A stretch of 8,147 nt of DNA from Kineosporiaceae bacterium (GTDB taxonomy: Bacteria > Actinomycetota > Actinomycetes > Actinomycetales > Angustibacteraceae). Positions 1 to 5,308 of the stretch are shown here, one piece after another; within the stretch, counting starts at the first letter, position 1; each line of letters opens with the position of its first letter. Below the pieces are notes generated by a model. The model worked only from the letters and a program-made list of their open reading frames with translations, made no database searches and was not told the DNA's origin. Position numbers and translations under genes: made by a program. The stretch lies in NCBI GenBank assembly GCA_027345905.1, contig DAIETC010000120.1:1-8147 (forward strand). The letters run 5' to 3'.

Positions 1-315
1 CGACCCAGGCTGGCCGAGCGGGGGAATCTCGATCTTGAGCCCACCGATCAGTGCAGAGCGCTCCTGCTCCTGCATCGAGGTGAGCTCGACGCGGACCTGA
101 GCGACCTCGGGCAGCGCAGTGCGCACCGCGGCCGGTACCTCCCGGCGGAAGAAGTCCTTCAGCGGACAGCCGGGCGTGGTCAGCGCGATCAGCACCTCGA
201 CGTCCGAGCCGTCGATGGTGACGCCGCGCACCATGCCCAAGTCGACGATCGAGCGATGCAGCTCGGGGTCCTGGACCGGCGCCAGGGCCGCCATGACGGC
301 CTGCTCGGTCAGCAC
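1..315 (-). CDS. mrp: Mrp/ApbC-family Fe-S carrier ATPase, N-terminal part (cut by window edge)
   Basis: The visible 105 codons encode the N-terminal DUF59/MIP18-like domain that precedes the P-loop ATPase in many Mrp (ApbC/NBP35-like) proteins. Members of that family bind and deliver Fe-S clusters in the cytoplasm. Seen: residues 14-30 read VQDPELHRSIVDLGMVR, and residues 46-52 read TTPGCPL with the conserved cysteine at 50. A closing segment, ending PPLGQPGS at residues 98-105, resembles the linker just before the Walker A motif in actinobacterial Mrp. The ATPase domain itself lies outside the window, so a stand-alone DUF59 protein (SufT/PaaD-like) is not fully excluded. The chosen start is GTG at 315, which overlaps the upstream gene's end by 7 bases and suggests translational coupling. 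The in-frame ATG at 294 would remove seven residues and is an alternative. Confidence 0.85.
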   Translation of the reverse strand, partial: MLTEQAVMAALAPVQDPELHRSIVDLGMVRGVTIDGSDVEVLIALTTPGCPLKDFFRREVPAAVRTALPEVAQVRVELTSMQEQERSALIGGLKIEIPPLGQPGS

Positions 316-563
316 GGCTGCTCGGCGGCGTTCGCCCGACGCTCGACGGCCCGCAGCACGGCTCGGTCGTGCTGGGCCATCGCGACCAGGAGCTGCACGT
401 CGGTGGTGTGGAAGATCTGGACGCCGGCGATCTTCTCCTCACCGTCGAAGACCTGGCCCCGCAGCCCGCTGGGGTCGGGGATCACGTACATCGTGAAGTG
501 CTGCTCGCCCACCTGCAGGTCGACCGAATCGACCGGCTCGGATGCCGACCTCGGATCACTCAT
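309..563 (-). CDS. Small conserved-looking protein of unknown function, 84 aa
   Basis: I do not recognise this family. The ATG at 563 has a strong Shine-Dalgarno (AGGAGG, four bases upstream), and the third codon positions are almost all G or C, so the gene is very likely real. An open frame continues upstream to about 1301, but that part is the antisense shadow of pdxT. The product is soluble, with no signal peptide or membrane segment. It has an acidic N-terminus (about residues 1-20), a probable beta-rich middle (residues 22-55, including FTMYVIPDPSGLRGQVFDG) and an Ala/Arg-rich helix at 56-81. One cysteine is the very last residue (84). It lies directly upstream of mrp with a 7-base overlap, so the two are almost certainly cotranscribed. 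A role near Fe-S metabolism is inference from position only. Confidence 0.8.
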   Translation of the reverse strand: MSDPRSASEPVDSVDLQVGEQHFTMYVIPDPSGLRGQVFDGEEKIAGVQIFHTTDVQLLVAMAQHDRAVLRAVERRANAAEQPC

Positions 564-701
564 GACGCCTCCTGTGTGGTGTGGCTCGCGAGCCGTGCCA
601 TCGCCACGGCGCAGGTCAAGGAGCGACCCTACGCCCCAGGGTATAGCGCAAGGACAACGGCAGGAAGAAGCCGGGCGGCAGGCGCCGTAGGATCGTCGGT
701 C
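564..701. promoter_or_regulatory. Divergent intergenic region between the mrp pair and pdxT
   Basis: This 138-base gap must carry promoters for both directions. The plus-strand one is listed separately (TAGGAT at 688-693). For the minus strand, the best -10-like hexamers are TAGGGT (631 to 626) and TATACC (645 to 640). Neither has a convincing -35 at normal spacing, so the start of that transcript is unresolved. The minus-strand ribosome binding site AGGAGG lies at 573 to 568. I see no inverted repeat that looks like an operator. Confidence 0.4.
688..693 (+). promoter_or_regulatory. -10 element of pdxT, leaderless type
   Basis: TAGGAT fits the actinobacterial TANNNT -10 pattern and ends eight bases before the GTG at 702. 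Transcription would therefore begin at or within a base or two of the start codon. No convincing Shine-Dalgarno precedes that GTG, which agrees with a leaderless message. No clear -35 is seen, as is common for such promoters. Confidence 0.5.
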
Positions 702-1337
702 GTGACGTCCCCCATGCAGCCGGTCGTCGGCGTCCTGGCGCTGCAGGGTGAAGTGCGCGAACACCTGGCGACCCTGGACCGCTGCGGGGCGCTCGGCCGG
801 CCCGTCCGGCGTCCGGGCGAGCTGGGCGGACTGCAGGGCATCGTGATCCCTGGCGGTGAGTCGACGACCATCGACAAGCTGTCGCGCGCCTTCGGGTTGC
901 GCGAACCCCTGTTGGCGGCACTGGCCGGCGGGCTGCCCGCCTTCGGGTCCTGCGCAGGGATGATCCTGCTGGCCGACCGGATCATGGACGGTCGCAGCGA
1001 CCAGCAGACCTTCGGCGGTCTGGACATCACGGTGCGGCGCAACGCGTTCGGCCGTCAGGTGGACTCCTTCGAGAGTGACATCGACCTGGCCGGCGTCGCG
1101 GGCGGGCCGGTGCACGCGGTGTTCATCCGGGCTCCCTGGGTAGAGCAAGTGGGGGAGGGCGTCGAGGTCCTGGGGCGGGTGGCAACCGGGTCGCGGGACG
1201 GGGCGCCCAGCCCAGCCGACGGTAGGATCGTCGCCGTTCGTCAGGGCGCGCTGCTGGCCACGTCGTTCCACCCGGAGGTCAGCGGCGACCCGCGCGTGCA
1301 CCAGCTGTTCGTCGCGATGGTGAGGGAGCGATCATGA
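702..1337 (+). CDS. pdxT: PdxT, glutaminase subunit of pyridoxal 5'-phosphate synthase
   Basis: PdxT hydrolyses glutamine and passes ammonia to PdxS, which builds pyridoxal 5'-phosphate from ribose 5-phosphate and glyceraldehyde 3-phosphate. The 211-residue product has the class I glutamine amidotransferase layout. VGVLALQGEVREHL is at 9-22, the oxyanion-strand motif IPGGESTT at 49-56, and the nucleophile elbow FGSCAGM at 81-87 with catalytic Cys84. The family signature RNAFGRQ follows, and SFHPE near the C-terminus supplies the catalytic His and Glu. The usual GTC before the cysteine is GSC here, a mild change. I chose GTG 702 because of its spacing to the -10; ATG 714 would shorten the protein by four residues. 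pdxS, often adjacent in other genomes, is not next to it here. The stop overlaps the yebC start (ATGA), so the two genes form one operon. Confidence 0.96.
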   Translation: MTSPMQPVVGVLALQGEVREHLATLDRCGALGRPVRRPGELGGLQGIVIPGGESTTIDKLSRAFGLREPLLAALAGGLPAFGSCAGMILLADRIMDGRSDQQTFGGLDITVRRNAFGRQVDSFESDIDLAGVAGGPVHAVFIRAPWVEQVGEGVEVLGRVATGSRDGAPSPADGRIVAVRQGALLATSFHPEVSGDPRVHQLFVAMVRERS

Positions 1338-2098
1338 GCGGCCACTCCAAGTGGGCGACCACCAAGCACAAGAAGGCCGTGGTCGACGCCAAGCGCGGCA
1401 AACTCTTCGCCAAGCTGATCAAGAACATCGAGGTGGCAGCCCGGACCGGCGGCGGCGACGTCAACGGCAATCCGACGTTGTACGACGCGGTGCAGAAGGC
1501 CAAGAAGACCTCTGTGCCCAACGACAACATCGAGCGTGCCGTCAAGCGCGGCTCTGGCGCCGAGGCCGGTGGCGCGGACTGGCAGACGATCATGTACGAG
1601 GGCTATGGGCCGGGGGGTGTCGCCTTCCTTGTCGAGTGCCTCACCGACAACCGCAACCGCGCGGCGATGGAGGTGCGTACGGCCCTGTCCCGAAGTGGTG
1701 GCAGCCTCGCCGACCCCGGCAGCGTCTCGTACCTGTTCGCCCGCAAGGGAGTGGTGCTGGTCGACAAGGCGCAAGGCGGGCGCCAGATCACCGAGGACGA
1801 GGTGCTGGCGGCGGTGCTGGAGGTCGGCGCCGAGGACGTCAACGACCTGGGCGAGACGTTCGAGGTCATCTCCGAGGCCGGTGACCTCGTGGCGGTACGC
1901 AGCGCCCTGCAGGGCGCAGGGATCGACTACGAGTCCGCCGACGTCTCGTTCATCCCCAGCACGCAGGTCGAGCTGGACGCCGAGTCGGCGCGCAAGGTGT
2001 TCCGGCTGATCGACGCGCTCGAGGACAGCGACGACGTCCAGAACGTGTACGCCAACTACGAGGTCAGCGACGAGGTCATGGAGCTCGTCGAGGCCTGA
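1334..2098 (+). CDS. yebC: YebC/PmpR/TACO1-family protein
   Basis: The 254-residue protein is full length for the family and begins with the hallmark MSGHSKWATTKHKK. Other family blocks are VPNDNIERAVKRGSG (residues 61-75), YEGYGPGGV (about 89-97), LTDNRNR (about 104-110) and GSVSYLF. Family members were long annotated as DNA-binding regulators; more recent work on bacterial YebC and mitochondrial TACO1 supports a role in translation, helping ribosomes through proline-rich stretches. Which role applies here cannot be read from sequence. A good Shine-Dalgarno, GAGGGAG, lies just upstream at 1322-1328, inside the end of pdxT, and the ATGA overlap with pdxT suggests coupled translation. Position beside ruvC is common in bacteria, although here a strong hairpin and a separate promoter lie between them. 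Confidence 0.96.
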   Translation: MSGHSKWATTKHKKAVVDAKRGKLFAKLIKNIEVAARTGGGDVNGNPTLYDAVQKAKKTSVPNDNIERAVKRGSGAEAGGADWQTIMYEGYGPGGVAFLVECLTDNRNRAAMEVRTALSRSGGSLADPGSVSYLFARKGVVLVDKAQGGRQITEDEVLAAVLEVGAEDVNDLGETFEVISEAGDLVAVRSALQGAGIDYESADVSFIPSTQVELDAESARKVFRLIDALEDSDDVQNVYANYEVSDEVMELVEA

Positions 2099-2100
2099 GC

Positions 2101-2166
2101 CCCACTTGTGACGGCGTGTCAACGTCTGATCGGCTCGCGAGGGGTTGACACGCCGTCACAAGTGGG
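2101..2166. terminator. Perfect 23-bp inverted repeat after yebC, probable terminator
   Basis: Arms 2101-2123 and 2144-2166 are exact reverse complements around a 20-base loop, starting two bases after the yebC stop codon. There is no T-run after the right arm, as is frequent for terminators of high-GC actinobacteria. Pairing continues beyond the arms if one C is bulged. The position favours termination of the pdxT-yebC transcript. An unusual stem with no mismatch could alternatively be a dispersed palindromic repeat. Confidence 0.7.
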
Positions 2167-2259
2167 CTGGCGGTGGCGCGCGGCGCGGGTGGCCGATTGC
2201 GCCAGGGAGCACTTTTGCCGCTCTCGGCGTGCCTGATCCTCGACGTCCGATGTCCTGTG

Positions 2260-2265
2260 TAACGT
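2260..2265 (+). promoter_or_regulatory. Candidate -10 element of the ruvCAB promoter
   Basis: TAACGT fits TANNNT and lies six bases before the SOS box, so the predicted transcription start (about 2272) falls inside the LexA site, a geometry suited to repression. The -35 is poor: TCGACG at 2240-2245 has only a 14-base spacer. Confidence 0.45.
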
Positions 2266-2270
2266 GGGCC

Positions 2271-2284
2271 CGAACACCTGTTCG
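2271..2284. promoter_or_regulatory. SOS box (LexA operator) upstream of ruvC
   Basis: CGAACACCTGTTCG matches the actinobacterial LexA site CGAAC-N4-GTTCG in all ten fixed positions, and the symmetry extends one more base pair outwards (C2270/G2285). It lies 35 bases before the ruvC start and just after the candidate -10. The ruv genes are known LexA targets in several actinobacteria, so damage-inducible expression of ruvCAB is expected. Confidence 0.85.
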
Positions 2285-2319
2285 GATGGGCCGCGCAGGG
2301 GACGACGTGAGGGGTGCGC

Positions 2320-2907
2320 GTGCGGGTGCTCGGCGTCGACCCCGGCCTGACGCGCTGCGGCGTGGCAGTGGTGGACGGCGCGCCTGGGCGCCGCCTGCAG
2401 ATGGTCGACGTGGGCGTGGTGCGCACTGCTTCGGACGTGCCGCTCGCCTACCGGCTGCTGGAGATCGAACGCCAGCTGGAGCGGTGGGTCGCCCGCACGC
2501 AACCGCAAGTCGTCGCCATCGAGCGCGTCTTTAGCCAGCAGAACGTCCGCACTGTCATGGGCACCGCGCAGGCTTCGGCCGTCGCGATGCTCGTGGCTGC
2601 GCGCTGCTCGATCCCGGTCGCCCTGCACACGCCCAGCGAGGTCAAGGCGGCGGTCAGTGGCAACGGGCGCGCCGGCAAGGCCCAGGTCGCCGCCATGGTC
2701 ATGCACCTGCTTCGTCTGGAGTGCGCCCCGACGCCCGCCGACGCCAGCGACGCTCTGGCGCTGGCGATCTGTCAGCTCTGGCGCGGACCTGCGGCGGCCC
2801 GGATCGAGCAGGCGCTCGAACGCACGCAAGGTGCGCAGGCCAGCGCGGCTCGTCAGGCGCTGGCGCGCGCGCAGGCCCGGGCAGTTGTCGGCGGGGCGGG
2901 TTCGTGA
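2320..2907 (+). CDS. ruvC: RuvC, Holliday-junction resolvase
   Basis: RuvC cuts four-way DNA junctions symmetrically, working as a dimer with RuvAB. All four catalytic acids are present, numbering from GTG 2320: Asp7 in RVLGVDPGLTRCG, Glu68 in VVAIERVFSQ, and Asp141 and Asp144 in PADASDALALAI. The DNA-contact block NVRTVMGTAQASA follows at 75-87. The start is GTG 2320 because AGGGG at 2310-2314 is then five bases away and the product begins MRVLGVDPGL, as in relatives. GTG 2314 would add two residues but has no space for a ribosome binding site. The protein is 195 residues; the last 40 or so form an Ala/Gln/Arg-rich, probably helical tail beyond the nuclease core (E. coli RuvC has 173). It is first in the LexA-controlled ruvCAB operon and overlaps ruvA by GTGA. 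Confidence 0.97.
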   Translation: MRVLGVDPGLTRCGVAVVDGAPGRRLQMVDVGVVRTASDVPLAYRLLEIERQLERWVARTQPQVVAIERVFSQQNVRTVMGTAQASAVAMLVAARCSIPVALHTPSEVKAAVSGNGRAGKAQVAAMVMHLLRLECAPTPADASDALALAICQLWRGPAAARIEQALERTQGAQASAARQALARAQARAVVGGAGS

Positions 2908-3518
2908 TCGCCTCGGTCACCGGCGTGGTGCGGGCGCTACGGCTGGATGCGGCAGTCGTCGAGGTCGGCGGCGTCGGCCTGCTCGTGCACGCGAGTCCTC
3001 GCACGCTGGCCAGCCTCGGCATGGGCCAGGTCGCGCAGCTGTCGACGACCCTGGTCGTGCGCGAAGACTCGCTCACCCTGTTCGGGTTCGTCGACGACGA
3101 CGAGCGGGCCACCTTCGAGACGCTGCAGACCGTCTCGGGCATCGGGCCGCGGCTGGCGCTTGCCATGCTCGCGGTGCACGAGCCCGAGGCGCTGCGCCGA
3201 GCGATCGCCACCGACGACCTCAGTGCCCTGCGTAAGGTGCCCGGGGTTGGCCTGAAGGGCGCCCAGCGCCTGGCACTGGAGCTGAAGGGCAAGCTGGGTG
3301 CGCCGGGCTCGCTGCCGGGCGCCGGTGGTGGGACGGCCACTGGTGGTTTCCCGGACGACGAGGGCTGGCGGGGCCAGGTACGTGACGCGCTGGTGGGGCT
3401 CGGCTGGGCCGCGAAGGCGGCTGACGAGGCCGTCGAGAAGGTGGCGCCGCCGGCGGGCGAGCCGGTCGACGTACCGGCCGTGTTGCGCGCCGCACTGCAA
3501 CGGCTGGGCCGCGCATGA
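2904..3518 (+). CDS. ruvA: RuvA, Holliday-junction-binding subunit of the RuvAB motor
   Basis: RuvA tetramers hold the junction in square-planar form and load RuvB rings onto opposite arms. The 204-residue product shows the three expected domains. The OB-fold covers about residues 1-63, with GFVDDDERATFE at its end. The middle domain has two helix-hairpin-helix motifs, SGIGPRLALAML at 78-89 and VPGVGLKGAQRL at 112-123. A Gly/Pro-rich flexible linker (about 131-153) leads to the C-terminal RuvB-binding helical domain, about 155-204. The start is GTG 2904, overlapping the ruvC stop as GTGA, with G-rich sequence GGGGCGGG before it as a plausible ribosome binding site. The 3' end overlaps ruvB by ATGA, so the three ruv genes should be translated in a coupled way. 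Confidence 0.96.
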   Translation: MIASVTGVVRALRLDAAVVEVGGVGLLVHASPRTLASLGMGQVAQLSTTLVVREDSLTLFGFVDDDERATFETLQTVSGIGPRLALAMLAVHEPEALRRAIATDDLSALRKVPGVGLKGAQRLALELKGKLGAPGSLPGAGGGTATGGFPDDEGWRGQVRDALVGLGWAAKAADEAVEKVAPPAGEPVDVPAVLRAALQRLGRA

Positions 3519-4738
3519 GCCACCCTGGTCAGGTGCAGACCCCGACCGAGCGCCCGCTCGGGCCGACGTCCGATGAGGGCGCAGACGGCTCGTCCGTGGG
3601 CCCAGCGCCCCTGGACGGCTCGCACGACCTCACCGCGACGTCGCCGGCCCCGGATGGCTCGTCCGAGGTCACCGCTCGGGTGCTTGCCCCCGACGCCGAC
3701 CTGGACGAGCGCGCCATCGAAGGCACCTTGCGGCCCACCAGGCTGGCCGAGCTGATCGGTCAGCAACGGGTGCGTGACCAGCTCGACCTGGTGCTGCAGG
3801 CAGCGTTGCGCCGCGGGTCCGCGCCCGACCACATCCTGCTCTCGGGGCCCCCCGGGCTGGGCAAGACGACGCTGGCCCTGATCGTCGGTGCCGAGCTGAA
3901 CGCTCCGGTGCGCATCACCAGCGGTCCAGCCATCCAGCACGCAGGCGACCTCGCGGCGATCTTGTCGTCGATGACCGAGGGTGAGGTGTTGTTCCTCGAC
4001 GAGATCCACCGGATGTCGCGACCGGCCGAGGAGATGTTGTACCTCGCGATGGAGGACTTTCGCGTCGATGTCGTCGTGGGCAAGGGTCCTGGCGCCGCGG
4101 CGATCCCGCTCGAGCTGGCGAGGTTCACGCTGGTGGGCGCGACGACCCGGGCCGGTTTGCTGCCGGCGCCGCTTCGCGACCGCTTCGGTTTCACCGGCCA
4201 CCTGGACTTCTACAGCACCGCCGAGCTCGACCGCCTGCTGCGCCGCTCGGCGGGACTGCTGGGGATCGAGCTGGACGACGACGGGTCGCTCGAGATCGCC
4301 GGCCGTTCACGCGGCACGCCGCGGATCGCCAACCGGCTGCTGCGCCGGGTGCGGGACTGGGCGCAGGTGCACGGTGGCGGGCATATCGACCGGCACGCGG
4401 CGCGGGCGGCGCTCGCGCTGTACGACGTCGACGAGCGCGGTCTGGATCGCCTCGACCGTGCCGTCCTGCAGACCCTGTGCCGCAGGTTCGCCGGCGGCCC
4501 GGTAGGGGTGGCCACGCTCGCGGTGTCGGTGGGCGAGGAGGCCGAGACCGTCGAGACGGTCGTCGAACCGTTCCTGGTGCGCGAGGGTCTGTTGGTGCGC
4601 ACTCCGCGGGGCCGCGCCGCGACACCGGCCGCGTGGGCTCACCTCGGGCTGGCCGCGCCGCAGCGGGCGACGGCGGGGTCCGACCAGCTGGATCTGCTGG
4701 CTGGCGACGACGACGACGATACGAGTCGCTTCGGGTGA
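3515..4738 (+). CDS. ruvB: RuvB, AAA+ branch-migration motor
   Basis: RuvB hexamers pump DNA through the RuvA-bound junction using ATP. Seen in the 407-residue product: Walker A GPPGLGKT (111-118), Walker B LFLDEIH (159-165), sensor 1 VGATTR (207-212), arginine-finger segment LRDRFG (220-225), sensor 2 GTPRIANR (267-274), and the C-terminal winged helix with GPVGVATLAVSVGEE (328-342). Relatives are usually about 330-360 residues; the excess lies at both ends. Residues 1-62 are a low-complexity leader with three DGS-type units, and residues 381-407 are a tail with QLDLL and five aspartates. ATG 3515 overlaps ruvA by ATGA but has a weak ribosome binding site. GTG 3680 would give a 352-residue protein of ordinary size, so the start is uncertain; the rest is not. 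Confidence 0.96.
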   Translation: MSHPGQVQTPTERPLGPTSDEGADGSSVGPAPLDGSHDLTATSPAPDGSSEVTARVLAPDADLDERAIEGTLRPTRLAELIGQQRVRDQLDLVLQAALRRGSAPDHILLSGPPGLGKTTLALIVGAELNAPVRITSGPAIQHAGDLAAILSSMTEGEVLFLDEIHRMSRPAEEMLYLAMEDFRVDVVVGKGPGAAAIPLELARFTLVGATTRAGLLPAPLRDRFGFTGHLDFYSTAELDRLLRRSAGLLGIELDDDGSLEIAGRSRGTPRIANRLLRRVRDWAQVHGGGHIDRHAARAALALYDVDERGLDRLDRAVLQTLCRRFAGGPVGVATLAVSVGEEAETVETVVEPFLVREGLLVRTPRGRAATPAAWAHLGLAAPQRATAGSDQLDLLAGDDDDDTSRFG

Positions 4739-4770
4739 TCCCGGTCGACGTCCGCTTCGGGTGATCCCGG
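4727..4770 (+). repeat. 18-bp direct repeat, period 26, spanning the ruvB stop
   Basis: The 18-mer CGCTTCGGGTGATCCCGG occurs at 4727-4744 and, without mismatch, at 4753-4770. The first copy contains the ruvB stop codon (4736-4738). A shorter relic, GGTGATC followed by ACGG, lies at 4789-4799, inside which GTGATCAC (4790-4797) is palindromic. This looks like a local tandem duplication of the gene's 3' end. Confidence 0.8.
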
Positions 4771-4797
4771 CCGCCGCGGCGTGCGTCAGGTGATCAC

Positions 4798-4834
4798 GGC
4801 GGTCGGTGGTTGGCGGTCGGTGGTTGGCGGTCGG
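4798..4834 (+). repeat. 14-bp G-rich tandem repeat, about 2.6 copies
   Basis: GGCGGTCGGTGGTT is repeated exactly at 4798-4811 and 4812-4825, with a partial third copy at 4826-4834 that runs on into a GGGGG tract (4836-4840). The many GG pairs could allow two-layer G-quadruplexes on this strand. It lies in the ruvB-yajC gap, some 35-70 bases upstream of the yajC promoter. Confidence 0.8.
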
Positions 4835-4870
4835 CGGGGGCGTGGAACGGGGCGGCGCGGCGAGGCGTTG

Positions 4871-4899
4871 TTGGGGAAGTGCTGGCGCTGACCTAGACT
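4871..4899 (+). promoter_or_regulatory. Promoter of the yajC-secD-secF operon
   Basis: TTGGGG (4871-4876) and TAGACT (4894-4899) are separated by exactly 17 bases and resemble a principal sigma-factor promoter of actinobacteria. The predicted start, near 4906, gives a leader of about 107 bases. No clear terminator was found after ruvB, so readthrough from ruvCAB is also possible. Confidence 0.6.
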
Positions 4900-4905
4900 C
4901 CGCTG

Positions 4906-5013
4906 TCGGCCCGTCTGACGGCGGATCGAGACCAGCACACCAGCGGCATACCGTCAGCAGACCAGCAGCAGACCGCGTCAGTGCGGCGCCCGGCGCCCCA
5001 GAAGGGAGTGAGC
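4906..5013 (+). promoter_or_regulatory. 5' leader of yajC with CAG-rich stretch and hairpin before the ribosome binding site
   Basis: The leader has a CAG/ACC-rich, G-poor middle in which CAGCAGACC occurs twice (4955-4963 and 4966-4974). CTGACGG (4915-4921) can pair with CCGTCAG (4951-4957). A tight stem GGCGC-CCG-GCGCC (4985-4997) stops three bases short of the Shine-Dalgarno region GAAGGGAG (5001-5008), which is five bases from the ATG. I recognise no known riboswitch class. Confidence 0.4.
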
Positions 5014-5307
5014 ATGGACCCGAGCCTGATCCTGCTCGCCCTGCCCTTGGTGCTGCTTGTGTTCATGTTCACTGCGCAGCGCAAGCGTCAGCGGGTCTTC
5101 GCGCAGCTACAGGACCAGCTCAGCCCGGGCCAGGAGGTCGTGACGACGTCGGGCCTGTTCGCCCGGCTCGTCCGGCTGGACGACGCGGTGGCGGTGCTCG
5201 AGATCAGTCCCGGCCAGCAGGTGCGCTGGGACCGTCGGGCGATCGCCAGCGTGGTGAGCCCACCGCCGGGCTCGAGCGCTTCGCACACCGAGAGCGAAGA
5301 CCGCTGA
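5014..5307 (+). CDS. yajC: YajC, Sec translocon accessory membrane protein
   Basis: YajC is a small single-span protein that associates with SecD and SecF at the SecYEG channel. The 97-residue product has a short N-terminus, one membrane helix at about residues 4-20 (rich in Leu, Val and Phe), and then the basic stretch QRKRQR at 22-27. The conserved cytoplasmic core follows, including LSPGQEVVTTSGLFARLV at 36-53, where PGxxVxTxxGxxG-like spacing is typical of the family. A disordered acidic tail with PPP at 83-85 ends the protein. ATG 5014 is chosen over the open frame's earlier GTG because it has the ribosome binding site AAGGGAG at five bases. It is first in the secDF operon, one base before the secD start. 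Confidence 0.93.
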   Translation: MDPSLILLALPLVLLVFMFTAQRKRQRVFAQLQDQLSPGQEVVTTSGLFARLVRLDDAVAVLEISPGQQVRWDRRAIASVVSPPPGSSASHTESEDR

Positions 5308-5308
5308 G

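Noticed and set aside
902..915. SOS-box-like CGAACCCCTGTTGG inside pdxT
   Set aside because: One fixed position is wrong, it lies well inside coding sequence, and it encodes normal PdxT residues.
564..1301. Long minus-strand open frame continuing upstream of the small gene, opposite pdxT
   Set aside because: It is the antisense shadow of pdxT, a normal result of high GC content; the strong ribosome binding site and start at 563 mark the real gene.
1241..2122. Minus-strand open frame of 293 codons opposite yebC
   Set aside because: Antisense shadow of a clear yebC. Its first residues equal those of a plus-strand frame starting at 2145 only because both begin in arms of the same inverted repeat.
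2145..2150. TTGACA as a -35 box for ruvC
   Set aside because: It is part of the inverted-repeat arm, and no TANNNT hexamer follows at 16-19 bases.
2699..4201. Minus-strand open frame of 500 codons opposite ruvA and ruvB
   Set aside because: Low-complexity Arg/Pro/Ala-rich translation, no family motif, and it lies entirely opposite conserved genes.
4771..4800. GC-rich palindromes (CGCCGCGGCG, GTGATCAC) as a ruvB terminator
   Set aside because: They have no loop for a stable hairpin and no T-run, so termination after ruvB is not supported.
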